Source: Prevotella heparinolytica (GTDB lineage Bacteria; Bacteroidota; Bacteroidia; Bacteroidales; Bacteroidaceae). From it: a stretch of DNA of 64,000 bases. The position numbers were made by a program, and so were the translations under genes. The DNA is taken from contig NZ_SLXB01000012.1 in assembly GCF_004342845.1 (NCBI RefSeq), positions 32,584 to 96,583 of the forward strand. Direction: 5' to 3'. Of the stretch, positions 45,503 through 55,847 are shown in pieces. Every line of letters starts with the position of its first letter. Positions within the stretch are counted from its first letter, which is position 1. Below the pieces are notes generated by a model. That model saw nothing but the letters and a program-made list of their open reading frames with translations. It made no database searches and was not told where the DNA came from.

Positions 45503-48500
45503 ATGTTAAAATGCATCAGTCTCAGGATTTGCACAATCATTGTGCTGCTCTTTGCGGGCATTGGATCTTTTGCCCAACAAATTCAAGTAAAAGGTACTGT
45601 GGTCGAGAAATCGACGGGAGAAACCGTTATAGGCGCTTCTGTCATTGAAGTAGGTTCCAATAACAATGGAACAATCACGGATATTGATGGAAATTTCACC
45701 TTGACTGTGGCCTCGGGTGCCATGCTGTCGGTATCTTATATCGGATATAAAACAATCACGGTGAAGGCTCAACCCACCTTGCGTGTCGAGTTGGTAGAAG
45801 ACTCTCAATTGATTGATGAAGTCGTGGTGACCGGCTATATGGCCGAGAAAAAGGCCAGCCTGACGGGCTCGGTGGCCGTAGTAAAGATGAAAGACGTAGC
45901 GGATATACCTACCGGAAACGTGCTGTCGAGTTTGCAGGGGCGTGTGGCCGGTATGAACATCACCACAGACGGTACTCCGGGAGGAGGTAATACCTCTACT
46001 TTGGTTCGCGGAAAGTCGTCTTTCCGTGGTGATGCCAACTCCCCTTTGTACGTGATTGATGGTGTGATGACCCGTGAGAACATCTCATCCATTCTCTCTT
46101 CCAATGATGTGGAATCCATTCAGGTTCTGAAAGATGCGGCTTCTGCCTCCATATACGGTGCGCAGGCGGCCAACGGTGTCATCATCATTACGACCAAACG
46201 TGCCAAACAAGGTGAAACCCGTGTGGATTTTGATATGTCGCTGACTTTGCAGACCTATCAGAGCGGGTTTGATATGTTGAATGCCGACGAATGGGGGCAG
46301 GTTTATTGGGCGGCCTATAAGTATGCCAATAATGGCGCCACACCAAGCAGTGAGATATACGGTAGTGGTGCTACACCGCAACTTCAAGACTACATCGGGT
46401 TGAATGGAGTTAAAGTGCATGCGGTTGATACCAACTGGCGTGATGTGGTTTATCATTCTGCATTGATGCAAAACTATAGTGCCACTCTCTCAAAAGGTTC
46501 TGATAATGGTTCTTTCTCATTAGCGTTGAACTACCTCGATCATGAAGGTTTGGTAAGGAATACCGAATTCCAACGCATCAATACCCGTATAAGCTCCAAC
46601 TATCATTATCTTGACAATCGTCTGCGTATCGGCGAGAACGTGGCCATCAACCGTTGGACACAAACGTTAAGTCCGGGTGGTATAGACGAAAATGCCATCA
46701 AGCAGCATCCTGCTAAAACCGTTTATGATGAAGACGGCAACTATAACGATGCCATTAATGATGTTTTGGGCGATGCTCCCAATATGGCTCGGCTTCTTGA
46801 GAACGAGAAACGGAATAAGCATGGATATTGGCGTATCTTCGGTAATGCTTTCCTTGAAATAGAGCCGATTAAGGATTTAGTGCTGCGAACGAATTTCGGT
46901 ATGAACTTTTATGATGAAACCAACAAGAACTTTGAGCCTGTATGGGCACGTGATGCCGTCAACAAACTGACTCAATCGTCTCATAAAAAATTGGACTGGG
47001 TGTGGACAAATACTGTCACTTATAATAAGGTGTTCGGAAAGAATAGCTTTACTGCCCTCCTTGGTACGGAAGCGAAGAAAAATCATGCTGAGTCCATGTT
47101 CGGTTATGGCACGGGATTGGCTGTGGAAAAAGAAGATTATATTTATCTGGATGGCGTCACTGCAGGCAAGAATGTCGGTGCCGGTGCTTCCAACTACGGT
47201 ATGGTGTCTTATTTCGGTAAAGTGAACTACGATTATGAAGGACGTTATTTGCTTTCGGCTACGGTGCGCCGTGATGCTTCTTCCCGTTTGGCTAAAGGTA
47301 ATAATGTGGATTATTTCCCTTCTGTTTCGGCCGGTTGGCGTATTTCGAGCGAGAAATTTATGGAAACAACCAAAGATTGGTTGTCCGACTTGAAATTGCG
47401 CGCTTCATGGGGTATCAACGGTAACGATATTATTGATAATGAAGCTCCTTATACTAAATATCTGATTAGTTTGAAAGATGCAAGCTATAACATGAATAGC
47501 GACGGGACAACTCTTGCTCCCGGTGGATATAAGGTGCGGTCTACGAATCCCGATTTGAAATGGGAGAGTACACGACAGTTCAATATCGGCGTGGATGCCG
47601 CTTTCTTGGATGGACGTTTAAACGCTTCTCTCGATTATTTTGATAAGAAGACGAGCGACATGCTGGTTGAGAAGCCATATATTGCCGTTATTGGCGAAGG
47701 CGGTTATAGTTGGTATAACGGTGGGACGATGACAAATAAGGGATTTGAAATGGCCTTGAGCTGGAATGACCAGATTAAAGATTTCCGATACAACGCTTCA
47801 TTCAACCTTTCGTATTATAAGAATGAGGTTACGGATTTGACAGAAGAGATCTATTACACTTATGGTGGGGGCAATGGTATCGACAAAACGTTGGTGGGCC
47901 AGCCTTTCGGCTCATGGATGGGCTTCAAGACAGACGGTGTGTTCCGTACACAGCAAGAAGTGGACGAATATAAGTCCAAATATGATGTGCAGTTCGGTGC
48001 TCCCGGTGTGGGGCGTGTTAAGTATGTCGATGCAAACGGAGATAATAAAATAAATACGAACGACCGGGTATGGTTGGGCTCTGATAATCCAAAGGTTATT
48101 GTAGGCTTGAACCTTGGTGCGTCGTGGAAGAATTTTGATTTGAGCATGTTCTTCAATGGTATGGTTCGCGATGCTTATAATAACTCCAAATACTATACGG
48201 ATTTGTTCCAGTGTTGGAGCGGCAACCACTCAACCCGCTTGCTCGACGCCATGCATGCTTATAATAATTTTGAGAAAACAGGTGTCTATAATGGCAGTGT
48301 GCCGGCTCTTACCACCCTCAACAATAATAATGAACACGAAGTCTCCGAGTTTTATATTGAAGACGGCTCATATATCAAGTTGAAGAGTCTTACGTTGGGT
48401 TATACACTTCCGAAAGCCGTTCTTGACAAAATAAAGATGCGTCATGCGCGTGTCTATTTTCAGGCGCAGAATCTGTTCACAATCACCGGCTATACCGGGG

Positions 48501-48574
48501 CTGATCCGGAAGGATTGGGCTATCCCTATCCTTTGCCTCGTACATTCTCTTTGGGTTTATCATTTGGTTTCTAA
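45503..48574 (+). CDS. SusC-like TonB-dependent transporter
   Basis: A 1023-residue outer-membrane transporter with a signal peptide (MLKCISLRICTIIVLLFAGIGSFAQQ). Residues 28-110 form a carboxypeptidase D regulatory domain (KGTVVEKSTGETVIGASV), followed by the TonB box region (IDEVVVTGYMA), the plug (PLYVIDGVMTRE, VESIQVLKDAASASIYGAQAANGVIIITTK) and the barrel, ending in FSLGLSFGF. There is no STN domain, so it is the pure transporter class. It imports oligosaccharide (probably fructan) with the adjacent SusD. First gene of the locus. Confidence 0.95.
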   Translation: MLKCISLRICTIIVLLFAGIGSFAQQIQVKGTVVEKSTGETVIGASVIEVGSNNNGTITDIDGNFTLTVASGAMLSVSYIGYKTITVKAQPTLRVELVEDSQLIDEVVVTGYMAEKKASLTGSVAVVKMKDVADIPTGNVLSSLQGRVAGMNITTDGTPGGGNTSTLVRGKSSFRGDANSPLYVIDGVMTRENISSILSSNDVESIQVLKDAASASIYGAQAANGVIIITTKRAKQGETRVDFDMSLTLQTYQSGFDMLNADEWGQVYWAAYKYANNGATPSSEIYGSGATPQLQDYIGLNGVKVHAVDTNWRDVVYHSALMQNYSATLSKGSDNGSFSLALNYLDHEGLVRNTEFQRINTRISSNYHYLDNRLRIGENVAINRWTQTLSPGGIDENAIKQHPAKTVYDEDGNYNDAINDVLGDAPNMARLLENEKRNKHGYWRIFGNAFLEIEPIKDLVLRTNFGMNFYDETNKNFEPVWARDAVNKLTQSSHKKLDWVWTNTVTYNKVFGKNSFTALLGTEAKKNHAESMFGYGTGLAVEKEDYIYLDGVTAGKNVGAGASNYGMVSYFGKVNYDYEGRYLLSATVRRDASSRLAKGNNVDYFPSVSAGWRISSEKFMETTKDWLSDLKLRASWGINGNDIIDNEAPYTKYLISLKDASYNMNSDGTTLAPGGYKVRSTNPDLKWESTRQFNIGVDAAFLDGRLNASLDYFDKKTSDMLVEKPYIAVIGEGGYSWYNGGTMTNKGFEMALSWNDQIKDFRYNASFNLSYYKNEVTDLTEEIYYTYGGGNGIDKTLVGQPFGSWMGFKTDGVFRTQQEVDEYKSKYDVQFGAPGVGRVKYVDANGDNKINTNDRVWLGSDNPKVIVGLNLGASWKNFDLSMFFNGMVRDAYNNSKYYTDLFQCWSGNHSTRLLDAMHAYNNFEKTGVYNGSVPALTTLNNNNEHEVSEFYIEDGSYIKLKSLTLGYTLPKAVLDKIKMRHARVYFQAQNLFTITGYTGADPEGLGYPYPLPRTFSLGLSFGF

Positions 48575-48593
48575 ACTCTAAAACTATACTATT

Positions 48594-50378
48594 ATGAAAT
48601 TGAAATATTTATATATACTTGGTGCTGCTGCGCTGATGAATGCAGGCTGTAACGAAGATAGTTTTCTGGACTTGAAGCCTCAAGGCAGCTTAAGCGAAGC
48701 TATAATGACCTCAACGGAGGGAGCCGATTTGCTTGTGAATGCTGCATATGCGGCCTTAGGCGGTCCGGAGGGACAAAGCTGGAGTGTGTGGTGTCATCCT
48801 ACTTCCAACTGGACTTATGGTGAAGTTCGTTCGGATAATGCCTATAAAGGCGGTGGCGGTGTTGGCGACCTTAACGAAGTGCACCGCATGGAGACGTTCG
48901 ATATGGATGCAACCAATGGATTCTTGGATAGTAAATGGTATCATCTGTATTGCAGTGTGCAGCGTTGCAACTCTGCCTTGCGTGTGTTGAATAGCGCAAC
49001 GGATGAACAAGTGAGCGGTCGTGCGTCTCGTATTGCCGAGATGAAAGTGCTTCGTGCCCATTATTACTTTGAATTGAGCCGCCTTTTCAACAAGATTCCT
49101 TATTTTGATGAGAACGTCGAGCTTACCCGTTATCCCGATATCCCGAACAATGAGTTTACCCGTGACGAGGTTTTGGGTAAGTTGGCCAAAGAGATGCTTG
49201 ATGCTGCGGAGCAGCTCCCTGAGTCTCAGCCCGAAGTAGGACGTATTCATAAATATATTGCTTTGGCATATGCAGCCAAGATAAAGCTATATCGGGCCTA
49301 CCAACAGGACGAGGCTTCGCATGCCGTAACTTCTATTAATAAGGATTTACTGAAAGAGGTGGTGTCGCTTTGCGATCGGGTTACAGCCAGCAACCGTTAC
49401 GGTTTGCTTAACGACTTTCAGGGTTTGGACCTTGTAGCCAATGAAAACGGTAAAGAGTCTGTTTTTGCCATCCAGTATTCCATGAATGATGGAACAGAAA
49501 ATGCCGGACGCATCAACTGGAGTAATTTGTTGAATTCTCCGGGCGGAGGCAGCCCTTATGGCGGCGACGGTTTCTTCTTGCCCAGCCAAGACCTGATTAA
49601 CGCTTACCAAACGGATGCGGCAGGTTTGCCCGATTTTAATTATCAATCGAAGGCCGACTATAGTTGGGCTGTGTTGAATAATGGTGTTTACACGCTGGAG
49701 AATACTACCCCCAATGTCGACCCGCGTCTTGATTTTGTGGTAGGCCGTCCCAATATCACATGGAAAACATATTCTGAAAAGCCATGCGAGGGATGGGTGC
49801 GCGACAAAGAAACCTATGGTTACAATTGTGCTAAGCGTTTCTGGGTTTCTCCCGAGAGTAGCGATATGTTTAACGGTTGGCCTTGGGGTGCTTCGCAGTT
49901 GAATTGGCAAATTATACGTTATGCGGATATTCTTCTCTGGAAGGCCGAGGCGCTTATCGAACTCAATGAAGGCGATGGTCTTGAAGTTGCACGTGGGTTG
50001 ATTAATCAAATTCGCAATCGTGCCCGTAACAGTGTATATGTGAAAGACTTCAACGACCGCAGCAAGAATGCGGCCAATTACCTCGTCAATCCTTATCCTG
50101 CCGATGGCTGGAATCAGGAGTATGCCCGTCAGGCTCTGCGTCGTGAGGTGCGTCTTGAAAAGGCTTTGGAGGGAGAACGCTTTTTTGATTTGGTTCGTTG
50201 GGGAATAGCGGAAACCGTCATGAATAAATATATTGCGGCGGAAGCAGATAAACGCATTTATTATGTCAATGCGCGTTTCTCGGGAGGAAAAGACGAATAT
50301 TATCCTGTGCCGAACAATCAGTATGGTTTTTCAGGAGGCAAATATGTACAAAATCCGGGTTATGCTCCGTTCAACTGA
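48594..50378 (+). CDS. SusD-like glycan-binding lipoprotein
   Basis: A 594-residue RagB/SusD-family lipoprotein. The lipobox ends at C19 (MNAGC), and NEDSFLDLKPQGSL is the usual start of the mature protein. The family tail LRREVRLEKALEGERFFDLVRWG is near residue 515. It caps the SusC pore and gives substrate affinity. Twenty bases separate it from susC. The stop codon lies in a 20-bp tandem duplication. Confidence 0.95.
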   Translation: MKLKYLYILGAAALMNAGCNEDSFLDLKPQGSLSEAIMTSTEGADLLVNAAYAALGGPEGQSWSVWCHPTSNWTYGEVRSDNAYKGGGGVGDLNEVHRMETFDMDATNGFLDSKWYHLYCSVQRCNSALRVLNSATDEQVSGRASRIAEMKVLRAHYYFELSRLFNKIPYFDENVELTRYPDIPNNEFTRDEVLGKLAKEMLDAAEQLPESQPEVGRIHKYIALAYAAKIKLYRAYQQDEASHAVTSINKDLLKEVVSLCDRVTASNRYGLLNDFQGLDLVANENGKESVFAIQYSMNDGTENAGRINWSNLLNSPGGGSPYGGDGFFLPSQDLINAYQTDAAGLPDFNYQSKADYSWAVLNNGVYTLENTTPNVDPRLDFVVGRPNITWKTYSEKPCEGWVRDKETYGYNCAKRFWVSPESSDMFNGWPWGASQLNWQIIRYADILLWKAEALIELNEGDGLEVARGLINQIRNRARNSVYVKDFNDRSKNAANYLVNPYPADGWNQEYARQALRREVRLEKALEGERFFDLVRWGIAETVMNKYIAAEADKRIYYVNARFSGGKDEYYPVPNNQYGFSGGKYVQNPGYAPFN

Positions 50379-50407
50379 TAATATTTCCGTTCAACTGATA
50401 ATATTTG
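50368..50407 (+). repeat. 20-bp tandem duplication over the susD stop
   Basis: CCGTTCAACTGATAATATTT occurs twice in a row. The first copy ends susD (PFN-stop); the second lies in the gap before the GH32 gene. It looks like a recent slippage and does not change the protein. Confidence 0.85.
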
Positions 50408-50473
50408 AAAATAGAAACGTAAGGAGAGGGGGAAGGTTTGTTTCCCCTTCTTCCTTTAAAACAATCTTTTATT

Positions 50474-52606
50474 ATGAAACGCTTCATCTCTATATTAGGC
50501 TGTTTATTGCTTTCTTTGAACGTAGCCTTTGCCCAAAAGGTATGGTCGTTTGACGGACAAAAACCATTACTTTCCACTGACGGCAAATCACTGCTGAATT
50601 TATACACCATAAAACAAATACCGGAATTTGTTGCCGGAGTTGAAGGTAAAGCTCTTCGTACGGATGGATATTCTACTTGGATGGATACTGTTATGGAGAG
50701 GGATTTCTCGTTATTGTCCGGATGGTTTGCTTTGGAATCTTACCCGACGGATACTGCTGCCTTTATGGGAATCAGGGATATGGCCGGAACATCCGTAGCA
50801 ATATGTGTGGATCGTTATGGAGGCTTATTGTTGGGAATGGGACAGAATGGCGCATACTTTTATCATTCATTAAAGGCAAAGGTCGACCGTTTCGAGTGGT
50901 TGCATTTGGTGCTTGATTTGGAGAATAAGTCGGTCTTTCTGAATGGACAGAGGATGAATGCAGAGTTATGGTCTTTGAATTTGCAGAATGGAGAAATGGC
51001 ACTTCGAATAGGCAAGGATTTCAGGGAAAAGAAAGTTGGGATGTATGATGTTACAGCTATTAACGGGTTGATTGATGGCATAAGCCTCATCCCGTTTTCC
51101 AATGATTTGTCTGTATGGAAGGATGATATTGCTTCAGGACTAAAGAAGACTCCGGTCTTAGCCATTCCTGAGACTCGTTTTGCAGGAGATTTCAATCGTC
51201 CTCGCTATCATCTGTTGCCAGCTGCCAATTGGACGAATGAGACTCATGGTTTATTTTATTATAGAGGCAAATATCACATCTTTAACCAAAAGAATGCTTC
51301 GTCAATCTTTTTGGGGCAGATAAATTGGGGACATTTCAGCAGTCCCGATCTGATTTATTGGACCGAAGAACAACCGGCTTTGACTCCTGATACTGCTTAT
51401 GATAAAAATGGAATATGGTCCGGGCATGCTGTAATCAATGACGATGGCATTCCACAGCTTATATATACAGCCGGCGGAGATAAGATGGGAGTGGGGATTG
51501 CTTTCCCAAAAGATACTGCATTGATAGAATGGGAGAAGTATGCGGGCAATCCGGTCATTGCCGAGAAGCCAGCCGAATATACCCGCACGGATATGCGCGA
51601 CCAATATGTCTGGAAAGAGAGGGATGTGTGGTATATGATTATTGGTTTCGGTATTGGAAAGGCTGATATGCCTCATGGAGCTTTGCTGCTTTATAAATCG
51701 GCAGACCTGAAGAAATGGAATTTTGTACATTTATTGTTCGAGGGTAATCCGGGAATGGACGAATCCGGCATATTCTGGGAAATGCCGGTCTTTAAGAAGA
51801 TGGGCGACAAATATGTGCTTTTGGTGAATAGAGTTCCTCATAATGGCATACCTGCACGTTGTCAATATTGGATAGGAGACTTTAAGAATGAGAAATTTGT
51901 ACCGGACAATCCGATTCCTCAAAATCTGGAAGTAATCAATCGTTTACTGTCTCCCTCTGTTGTTGAGACTCCGGAAGGGGATGTCGCTGCCATTGCCATT
52001 ATACCCGATGAAATAGGAGAAAAAGTCACTTATGAGCAAGGCTGGGCACATCTTTACAGCATCCCCAGAAAATGGCTGCTGAAGGATGGGAAATTCTGCC
52101 AGACGCCCCATCCCGTGGCGAAACGATTGCGTGAAGAGCAGACTGTTTATGCTAAACGGGCATTGACATCTGCAAAACCGTGTATTGTGAGCAGAGGGGA
52201 GCATCAGCTTGAAATCAAAGCCACTTTTTATCCCGGTGATGCAAAACGTTTTGGATTTACATTGTGCAAAAATCCGGATAATAGTGAATACAGCATGATT
52301 TATTATGATGTGGAAAAGCGAGAGCTTGTTGTGGATCAGACGCACTCTTCCTTGCGTGCACATATTCCTTTGAAGATTCGTAAGGATCATTATCGGTTGG
52401 ATACAACTAAACCGGTGGAGATTCGATTGTTTATTGACGGTTCTGTGGTGGAAGGGTTTATTAATGACGAGGATGCATTTACTACAAGAATCTTTCCTCT
52501 GAAAGAAAACAGTACGCTATTGGAACTATTTTCTGATGGAAATACAACGGAAGTGGCGGCCGATGTATGGAAACTGAAAGATGCAAAAGTGAAAATGAAT
52601 TTTTAA
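50474..52606 (+). CDS. GH32-like protein with LamG domain and altered nucleophile
   Basis: A 710-residue exported protein (signal MKRFISILGCLLLSLNVAFA). Residues 22-215 form a LamG/concanavalin-like domain, and residues 245-555 a GH32 five-bladed propeller. The canonical WMNDPNG is WTNETHG (253-259), placing Glu256 where the Asp nucleophile should be. RDP is RDQ (375-377), while the acid/base region WEMP keeps E437. A C-terminal beta-sandwich (560-710) follows. It may be inactive, a binding protein, or an enzyme of altered specificity. The start at 50,474 is chosen for its signal peptide over an open frame from 50,438. Confidence 0.8.
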   Translation: MKRFISILGCLLLSLNVAFAQKVWSFDGQKPLLSTDGKSLLNLYTIKQIPEFVAGVEGKALRTDGYSTWMDTVMERDFSLLSGWFALESYPTDTAAFMGIRDMAGTSVAICVDRYGGLLLGMGQNGAYFYHSLKAKVDRFEWLHLVLDLENKSVFLNGQRMNAELWSLNLQNGEMALRIGKDFREKKVGMYDVTAINGLIDGISLIPFSNDLSVWKDDIASGLKKTPVLAIPETRFAGDFNRPRYHLLPAANWTNETHGLFYYRGKYHIFNQKNASSIFLGQINWGHFSSPDLIYWTEEQPALTPDTAYDKNGIWSGHAVINDDGIPQLIYTAGGDKMGVGIAFPKDTALIEWEKYAGNPVIAEKPAEYTRTDMRDQYVWKERDVWYMIIGFGIGKADMPHGALLLYKSADLKKWNFVHLLFEGNPGMDESGIFWEMPVFKKMGDKYVLLVNRVPHNGIPARCQYWIGDFKNEKFVPDNPIPQNLEVINRLLSPSVVETPEGDVAAIAIIPDEIGEKVTYEQGWAHLYSIPRKWLLKDGKFCQTPHPVAKRLREEQTVYAKRALTSAKPCIVSRGEHQLEIKATFYPGDAKRFGFTLCKNPDNSEYSMIYYDVEKRELVVDQTHSSLRAHIPLKIRKDHYRLDTTKPVEIRLFIDGSVVEGFINDEDAFTTRIFPLKENSTLLELFSDGNTTEVAADVWKLKDAKVKMNF

Positions 52607-52732
52607 TGAAAATACGAAAGATGAAGATGCCAACTATATTAAAGTGAGTTCTAATCTATATCTATTAGACTCAATGTAACATTTGTAATATGCTTTGAAA
52701 CAAAAAAGATAGTTCGTAATTACTCAAGGTCG

Positions 52733-52740
52733 TATCTTTG
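52733..52740 (+). promoter_or_regulatory. -7 box before the canonical GH32 gene
   Basis: TATCTTTG matches TAnnTTTG exactly and lies in a 157-base gap between the two GH32 genes. No -33 box is at the right distance. It may give a second promoter within the locus. Confidence 0.45.
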
Positions 52741-52790
52741 CGGCAGATGAAAAACATAAAACCATGAATAAACATAAAACAGTAATCTAT

Positions 52791-54623
52791 ATGAACGTAA
52801 AAAGAAATCCGGCCGTGTTGCTTCTCTTGCTTTGGATAAGCATTGGATTTTGTGCGGCGCAAAATCAAGAAGGGCTGAAAGTCCATTATCTGGGTGCTAA
52901 CCATAGTCTGATACAAGTAGTTTCTCCTAAGAAATTCCTTTTGCTGCCCGTTGAAGAGGCGGCTCCCGAAGCAACCGTTCATGTGCTTGTGAATAATAAG
53001 GCAGAGCGGACGTTTACCGTCAGGCTGGCAATGAATCGTGCAGACTATCTGGTTCCTTTTGACTTGGAACAATACAAGGGGAAAGCCGTCTCTTTTGACA
53101 TTCATACAGGAAACAGCCGTGCGAATGTGCGAGACGCTATGGAGGATGTTTGCTGGAACGACATCAAGCTGGCTGATATTTTTGATACTGCCAATCGTGA
53201 AGAATTTCGCCCTCTTTATCACCACACGCCACTTTACGGTTGGATGAACGATCCTAACGGGATGTTCTACAAGGACGGGGAGTATCATCTTTATTACCAG
53301 TATAACCCTTACGGCTCCATGTGGGGGAATATGAATTGGGGACATTCTTCCAGCAAGGACTTGATACATTGGGAGCATCATCCGGTGGCCATAGAACCGA
53401 ATGGGCTGGGGACGGTGTTCAGTGGAAGCAGTGTGGTGGATAAGGAAAATACCGCCGGCTTTGGGAAAGATGCGGTCATAGCCATCTATACTTCGGCGGG
53501 TGCGAGCCAAATTCAAAGTCTGGCTTATAGCCGGGACAACGGAAAAACCTTCCAATCCTATGAGGGCAATCCTATCATTACGTCCGACAAAGAATGTCGC
53601 GACCCGAACATGTTCTGGCATGCCGAAAGCCGTAAGTGGGTTCTTATCCTTGCCGCCGCTTTGGAGAAAGAGATGTGGATTTATACTTCCGATAATCTGA
53701 AGGAGTGGACCAAGGAGAGTGTTTTCGGGAAAGGATATGGTGCGCAGGACGGAGTTTGGGAATGTCCCGACCTGATGCAACTTCCCGTTCGGGGCACGGA
53801 TGAGAAAAGATGGGTACTTATCTGCAACATCAATCCCGGAGGACTTTTCGGCGGTAGTGCGGCACAATATTTTGTGGGCGATTTCGACGGAAAAACTTTC
53901 ACGTGCGATACTAAGCCCGAAGTGACGAAGTGGATGGATTATGGGAAAGACCATTATGCCGCAGTGTCGTGGAGCAATGCTCCTGAAAATCGCCATACTG
54001 TCATTGCTTGGATGAGTAACTGGCAATATGCCAACAATGTGCCTACCAAGCAATATCGCAGCGCCAACTCTCTGCCGCGTGATCTGGAGCTTTATCGGGC
54101 CGAGGACGGCGAACTTTACTTGGCCACCGTTCCGGCGAAAGAAATCGAGGCTTTGCGCGGAGGAAAGACATTGAAGTATGGTGCATTCTCCGTGGGGAAA
54201 AAAGCGGCGGTTCGCAAACTGCCTGTCGACAATGCCGGTATCTGTGAGGTTGATTTGGAGTTTAGTGCACGCTTGGCCGGTAAGGTGATCATTGTGCTTG
54301 CCAACGAGGAAGGCGAACAGGTTGTCATGACGTACGATGCGATGAATAGAACCTTTGGCATGGATCGTTCCAAGAGTGGACTGACAGATTTCAGCAAAGA
54401 CTTTCCGGCTGTGACCGTTGCCCCCGTTGCCGGCGGAGAGCAACAACGGTTGCGCTTCTTTGTAGACCGTTGCAGCATCGAGGTTTTCGAGGGGAGCGGC
54501 CGGTTTGCCATGACAAACTTGGTATTTCCGAAGCGCCCTTACACCAAAATCTGCATTTCTACCGACGGGGGACATTGCCGGGTAAACAAGCTGACCGTCT
54601 ATCCACTGAATATGAACAATTAA
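52791..54623 (+). CDS. GH32 exo-fructosidase (levanase/inulinase type)
   Basis: A 610-residue periplasmic glycosidase that releases fructose from fructans or sucrose. The catalytic triad is intact: WMNDPNG, ECRDPN and WECPDL. The N-terminal 120 residues form a small beta domain, and the C-terminal sandwich starts near residue 470. The signal (NPAVLLLLLWISIGFCAAQ) follows the preferred start MNVKRNP; an ATG 27 bases upstream (52,764) is also possible. It resembles the BT1765/BT3082 exo-acting group. Sixteen bases separate it from the transporter gene. Confidence 0.93.
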   Translation: MNVKRNPAVLLLLLWISIGFCAAQNQEGLKVHYLGANHSLIQVVSPKKFLLLPVEEAAPEATVHVLVNNKAERTFTVRLAMNRADYLVPFDLEQYKGKAVSFDIHTGNSRANVRDAMEDVCWNDIKLADIFDTANREEFRPLYHHTPLYGWMNDPNGMFYKDGEYHLYYQYNPYGSMWGNMNWGHSSSKDLIHWEHHPVAIEPNGLGTVFSGSSVVDKENTAGFGKDAVIAIYTSAGASQIQSLAYSRDNGKTFQSYEGNPIITSDKECRDPNMFWHAESRKWVLILAAALEKEMWIYTSDNLKEWTKESVFGKGYGAQDGVWECPDLMQLPVRGTDEKRWVLICNINPGGLFGGSAAQYFVGDFDGKTFTCDTKPEVTKWMDYGKDHYAAVSWSNAPENRHTVIAWMSNWQYANNVPTKQYRSANSLPRDLELYRAEDGELYLATVPAKEIEALRGGKTLKYGAFSVGKKAAVRKLPVDNAGICEVDLEFSARLAGKVIIVLANEEGEQVVMTYDAMNRTFGMDRSKSGLTDFSKDFPAVTVAPVAGGEQQRLRFFVDRCSIEVFEGSGRFAMTNLVFPKRPYTKICISTDGGHCRVNKLTVYPLNMNN

Positions 54624-54639
54624 CTTTTTATTAATAGCT

Positions 54640-55803
54640 ATGAATAATAAGAATTCTTCATTGGCAAAGCTGTTGCCCATCATGCTTTGCTTCTTTGCCA
54701 TGGGCTTTGTAGACTTGGTGGGCATTGCTTCCAACTACGTAAAGGCCGATTTGGGGCTGACCGATGCGCAGGCCAACATATTCCCCTCTCTGGTTTTCTT
54801 CTGGTTTCTCATTTTCTCCGTACCCACGGGGATGCTGATGAACCGTATCGGACGGAAAAAGACGGTATTGTTGAGCCTGTTCGTGACTTTTGCTTCGCTG
54901 CTTCTTCCGGTTTTCGGAGACGGGTATGTGCTGATGCTGCTTTCGTTTTCATTGCTGGGCATCGGCAATGCGCTGATGCAGACATCGCTCAATCCGTTGC
55001 TTTCCAATATCGTCAGTGGCGAAAGATTGGCAAGTTCGCTGACTTTCGGGCAGTTTGTCAAGGCTATCGCTTCGTTTCTTGCTCCTTACATTGCCATGTG
55101 GGGAGCTACGCAAACCATACCGTCGCTGGGTATGGGGTGGAGGATACTGTTTCCCATCTATATGGTCGTTGCGGTGATTGCCATCTTTTGGCTGGGCGCT
55201 ACTTCCATTCAGGAAGAAAAGGAAGAAGGACGTCCGTCTACTTTCGGCGAATGCCTCGCTTTGCTGGGCAAGCCGTTCATTCTGCTCTGCTTTCTGGGCA
55301 TCATGTGCCATGTGGGCATCGATGTGGGCACCAATACAACGGCTCCCAAGATTCTGATGGAGCGTTTGGGGATGACCTTATCTGATGCCGGCTTTGCCAC
55401 CAGCCTTTATTTCATTTTCCGTACGGCGGGATGTCTTTTGGGAGCTGTCGTCTTGCAGAAGGTGGCTTCTAAACCATTCTTTGCAGTCAGTGTGTTGTGC
55501 ATGTTGGCAGCTATGGCTGGGCTGTTTGTCTTCCATGAAAAAACAATGATTTACGTGTGCATTGCCCTCATCGGCTTTGGCAACTCGAATATCTTCCCGA
55601 TTATTTTCTCGCAGGCATTGCTTGCCATGCCGCAGAAGAAGAACGAGGTATCCGGGCTGATGATTATGGGGCTCTTCGGCGGCACGGTCTTTCCCATAGC
55701 CATGGGATTGGCAAGCGATGCCGTGGGACAAAGTGGGGCGGTAGCTGTAATGACAATCGGTGTATTGTATTTATTTTTCTACATGCTGAAGATGAAACGC
55801 TGA
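54640..55803 (+). CDS. MFS hexose (fructose) transporter
   Basis: A 387-residue inner-membrane protein with about 12 hydrophobic segments, of the FucP-like sugar/H+ symporter group. MNRIGRKKT after the second helix is the MFS loop motif. In the B. theta fructan locus the gene at the same place (BT1758) imports fructose, which fits the next gene being a kinase. Substrate by context only. Confidence 0.88.
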   Translation: MNNKNSSLAKLLPIMLCFFAMGFVDLVGIASNYVKADLGLTDAQANIFPSLVFFWFLIFSVPTGMLMNRIGRKKTVLLSLFVTFASLLLPVFGDGYVLMLLSFSLLGIGNALMQTSLNPLLSNIVSGERLASSLTFGQFVKAIASFLAPYIAMWGATQTIPSLGMGWRILFPIYMVVAVIAIFWLGATSIQEEKEEGRPSTFGECLALLGKPFILLCFLGIMCHVGIDVGTNTTAPKILMERLGMTLSDAGFATSLYFIFRTAGCLLGAVVLQKVASKPFFAVSVLCMLAAMAGLFVFHEKTMIYVCIALIGFGNSNIFPIIFSQALLAMPQKKNEVSGLMIMGLFGGTVFPIAMGLASDAVGQSGAVAVMTIGVLYLFFYMLKMKR

Positions 55804-55847
55804 CATTGTTCGATGCAGCGTCAGGATATGTTCTGAGAGGGGGGTAT

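Noticed and set aside
52671-54734. 687-codon minus-strand frame
   Set aside because: Antisense across the GH32 gene. Its length reflects codon bias on the opposite strand, and no signal or domain is visible.
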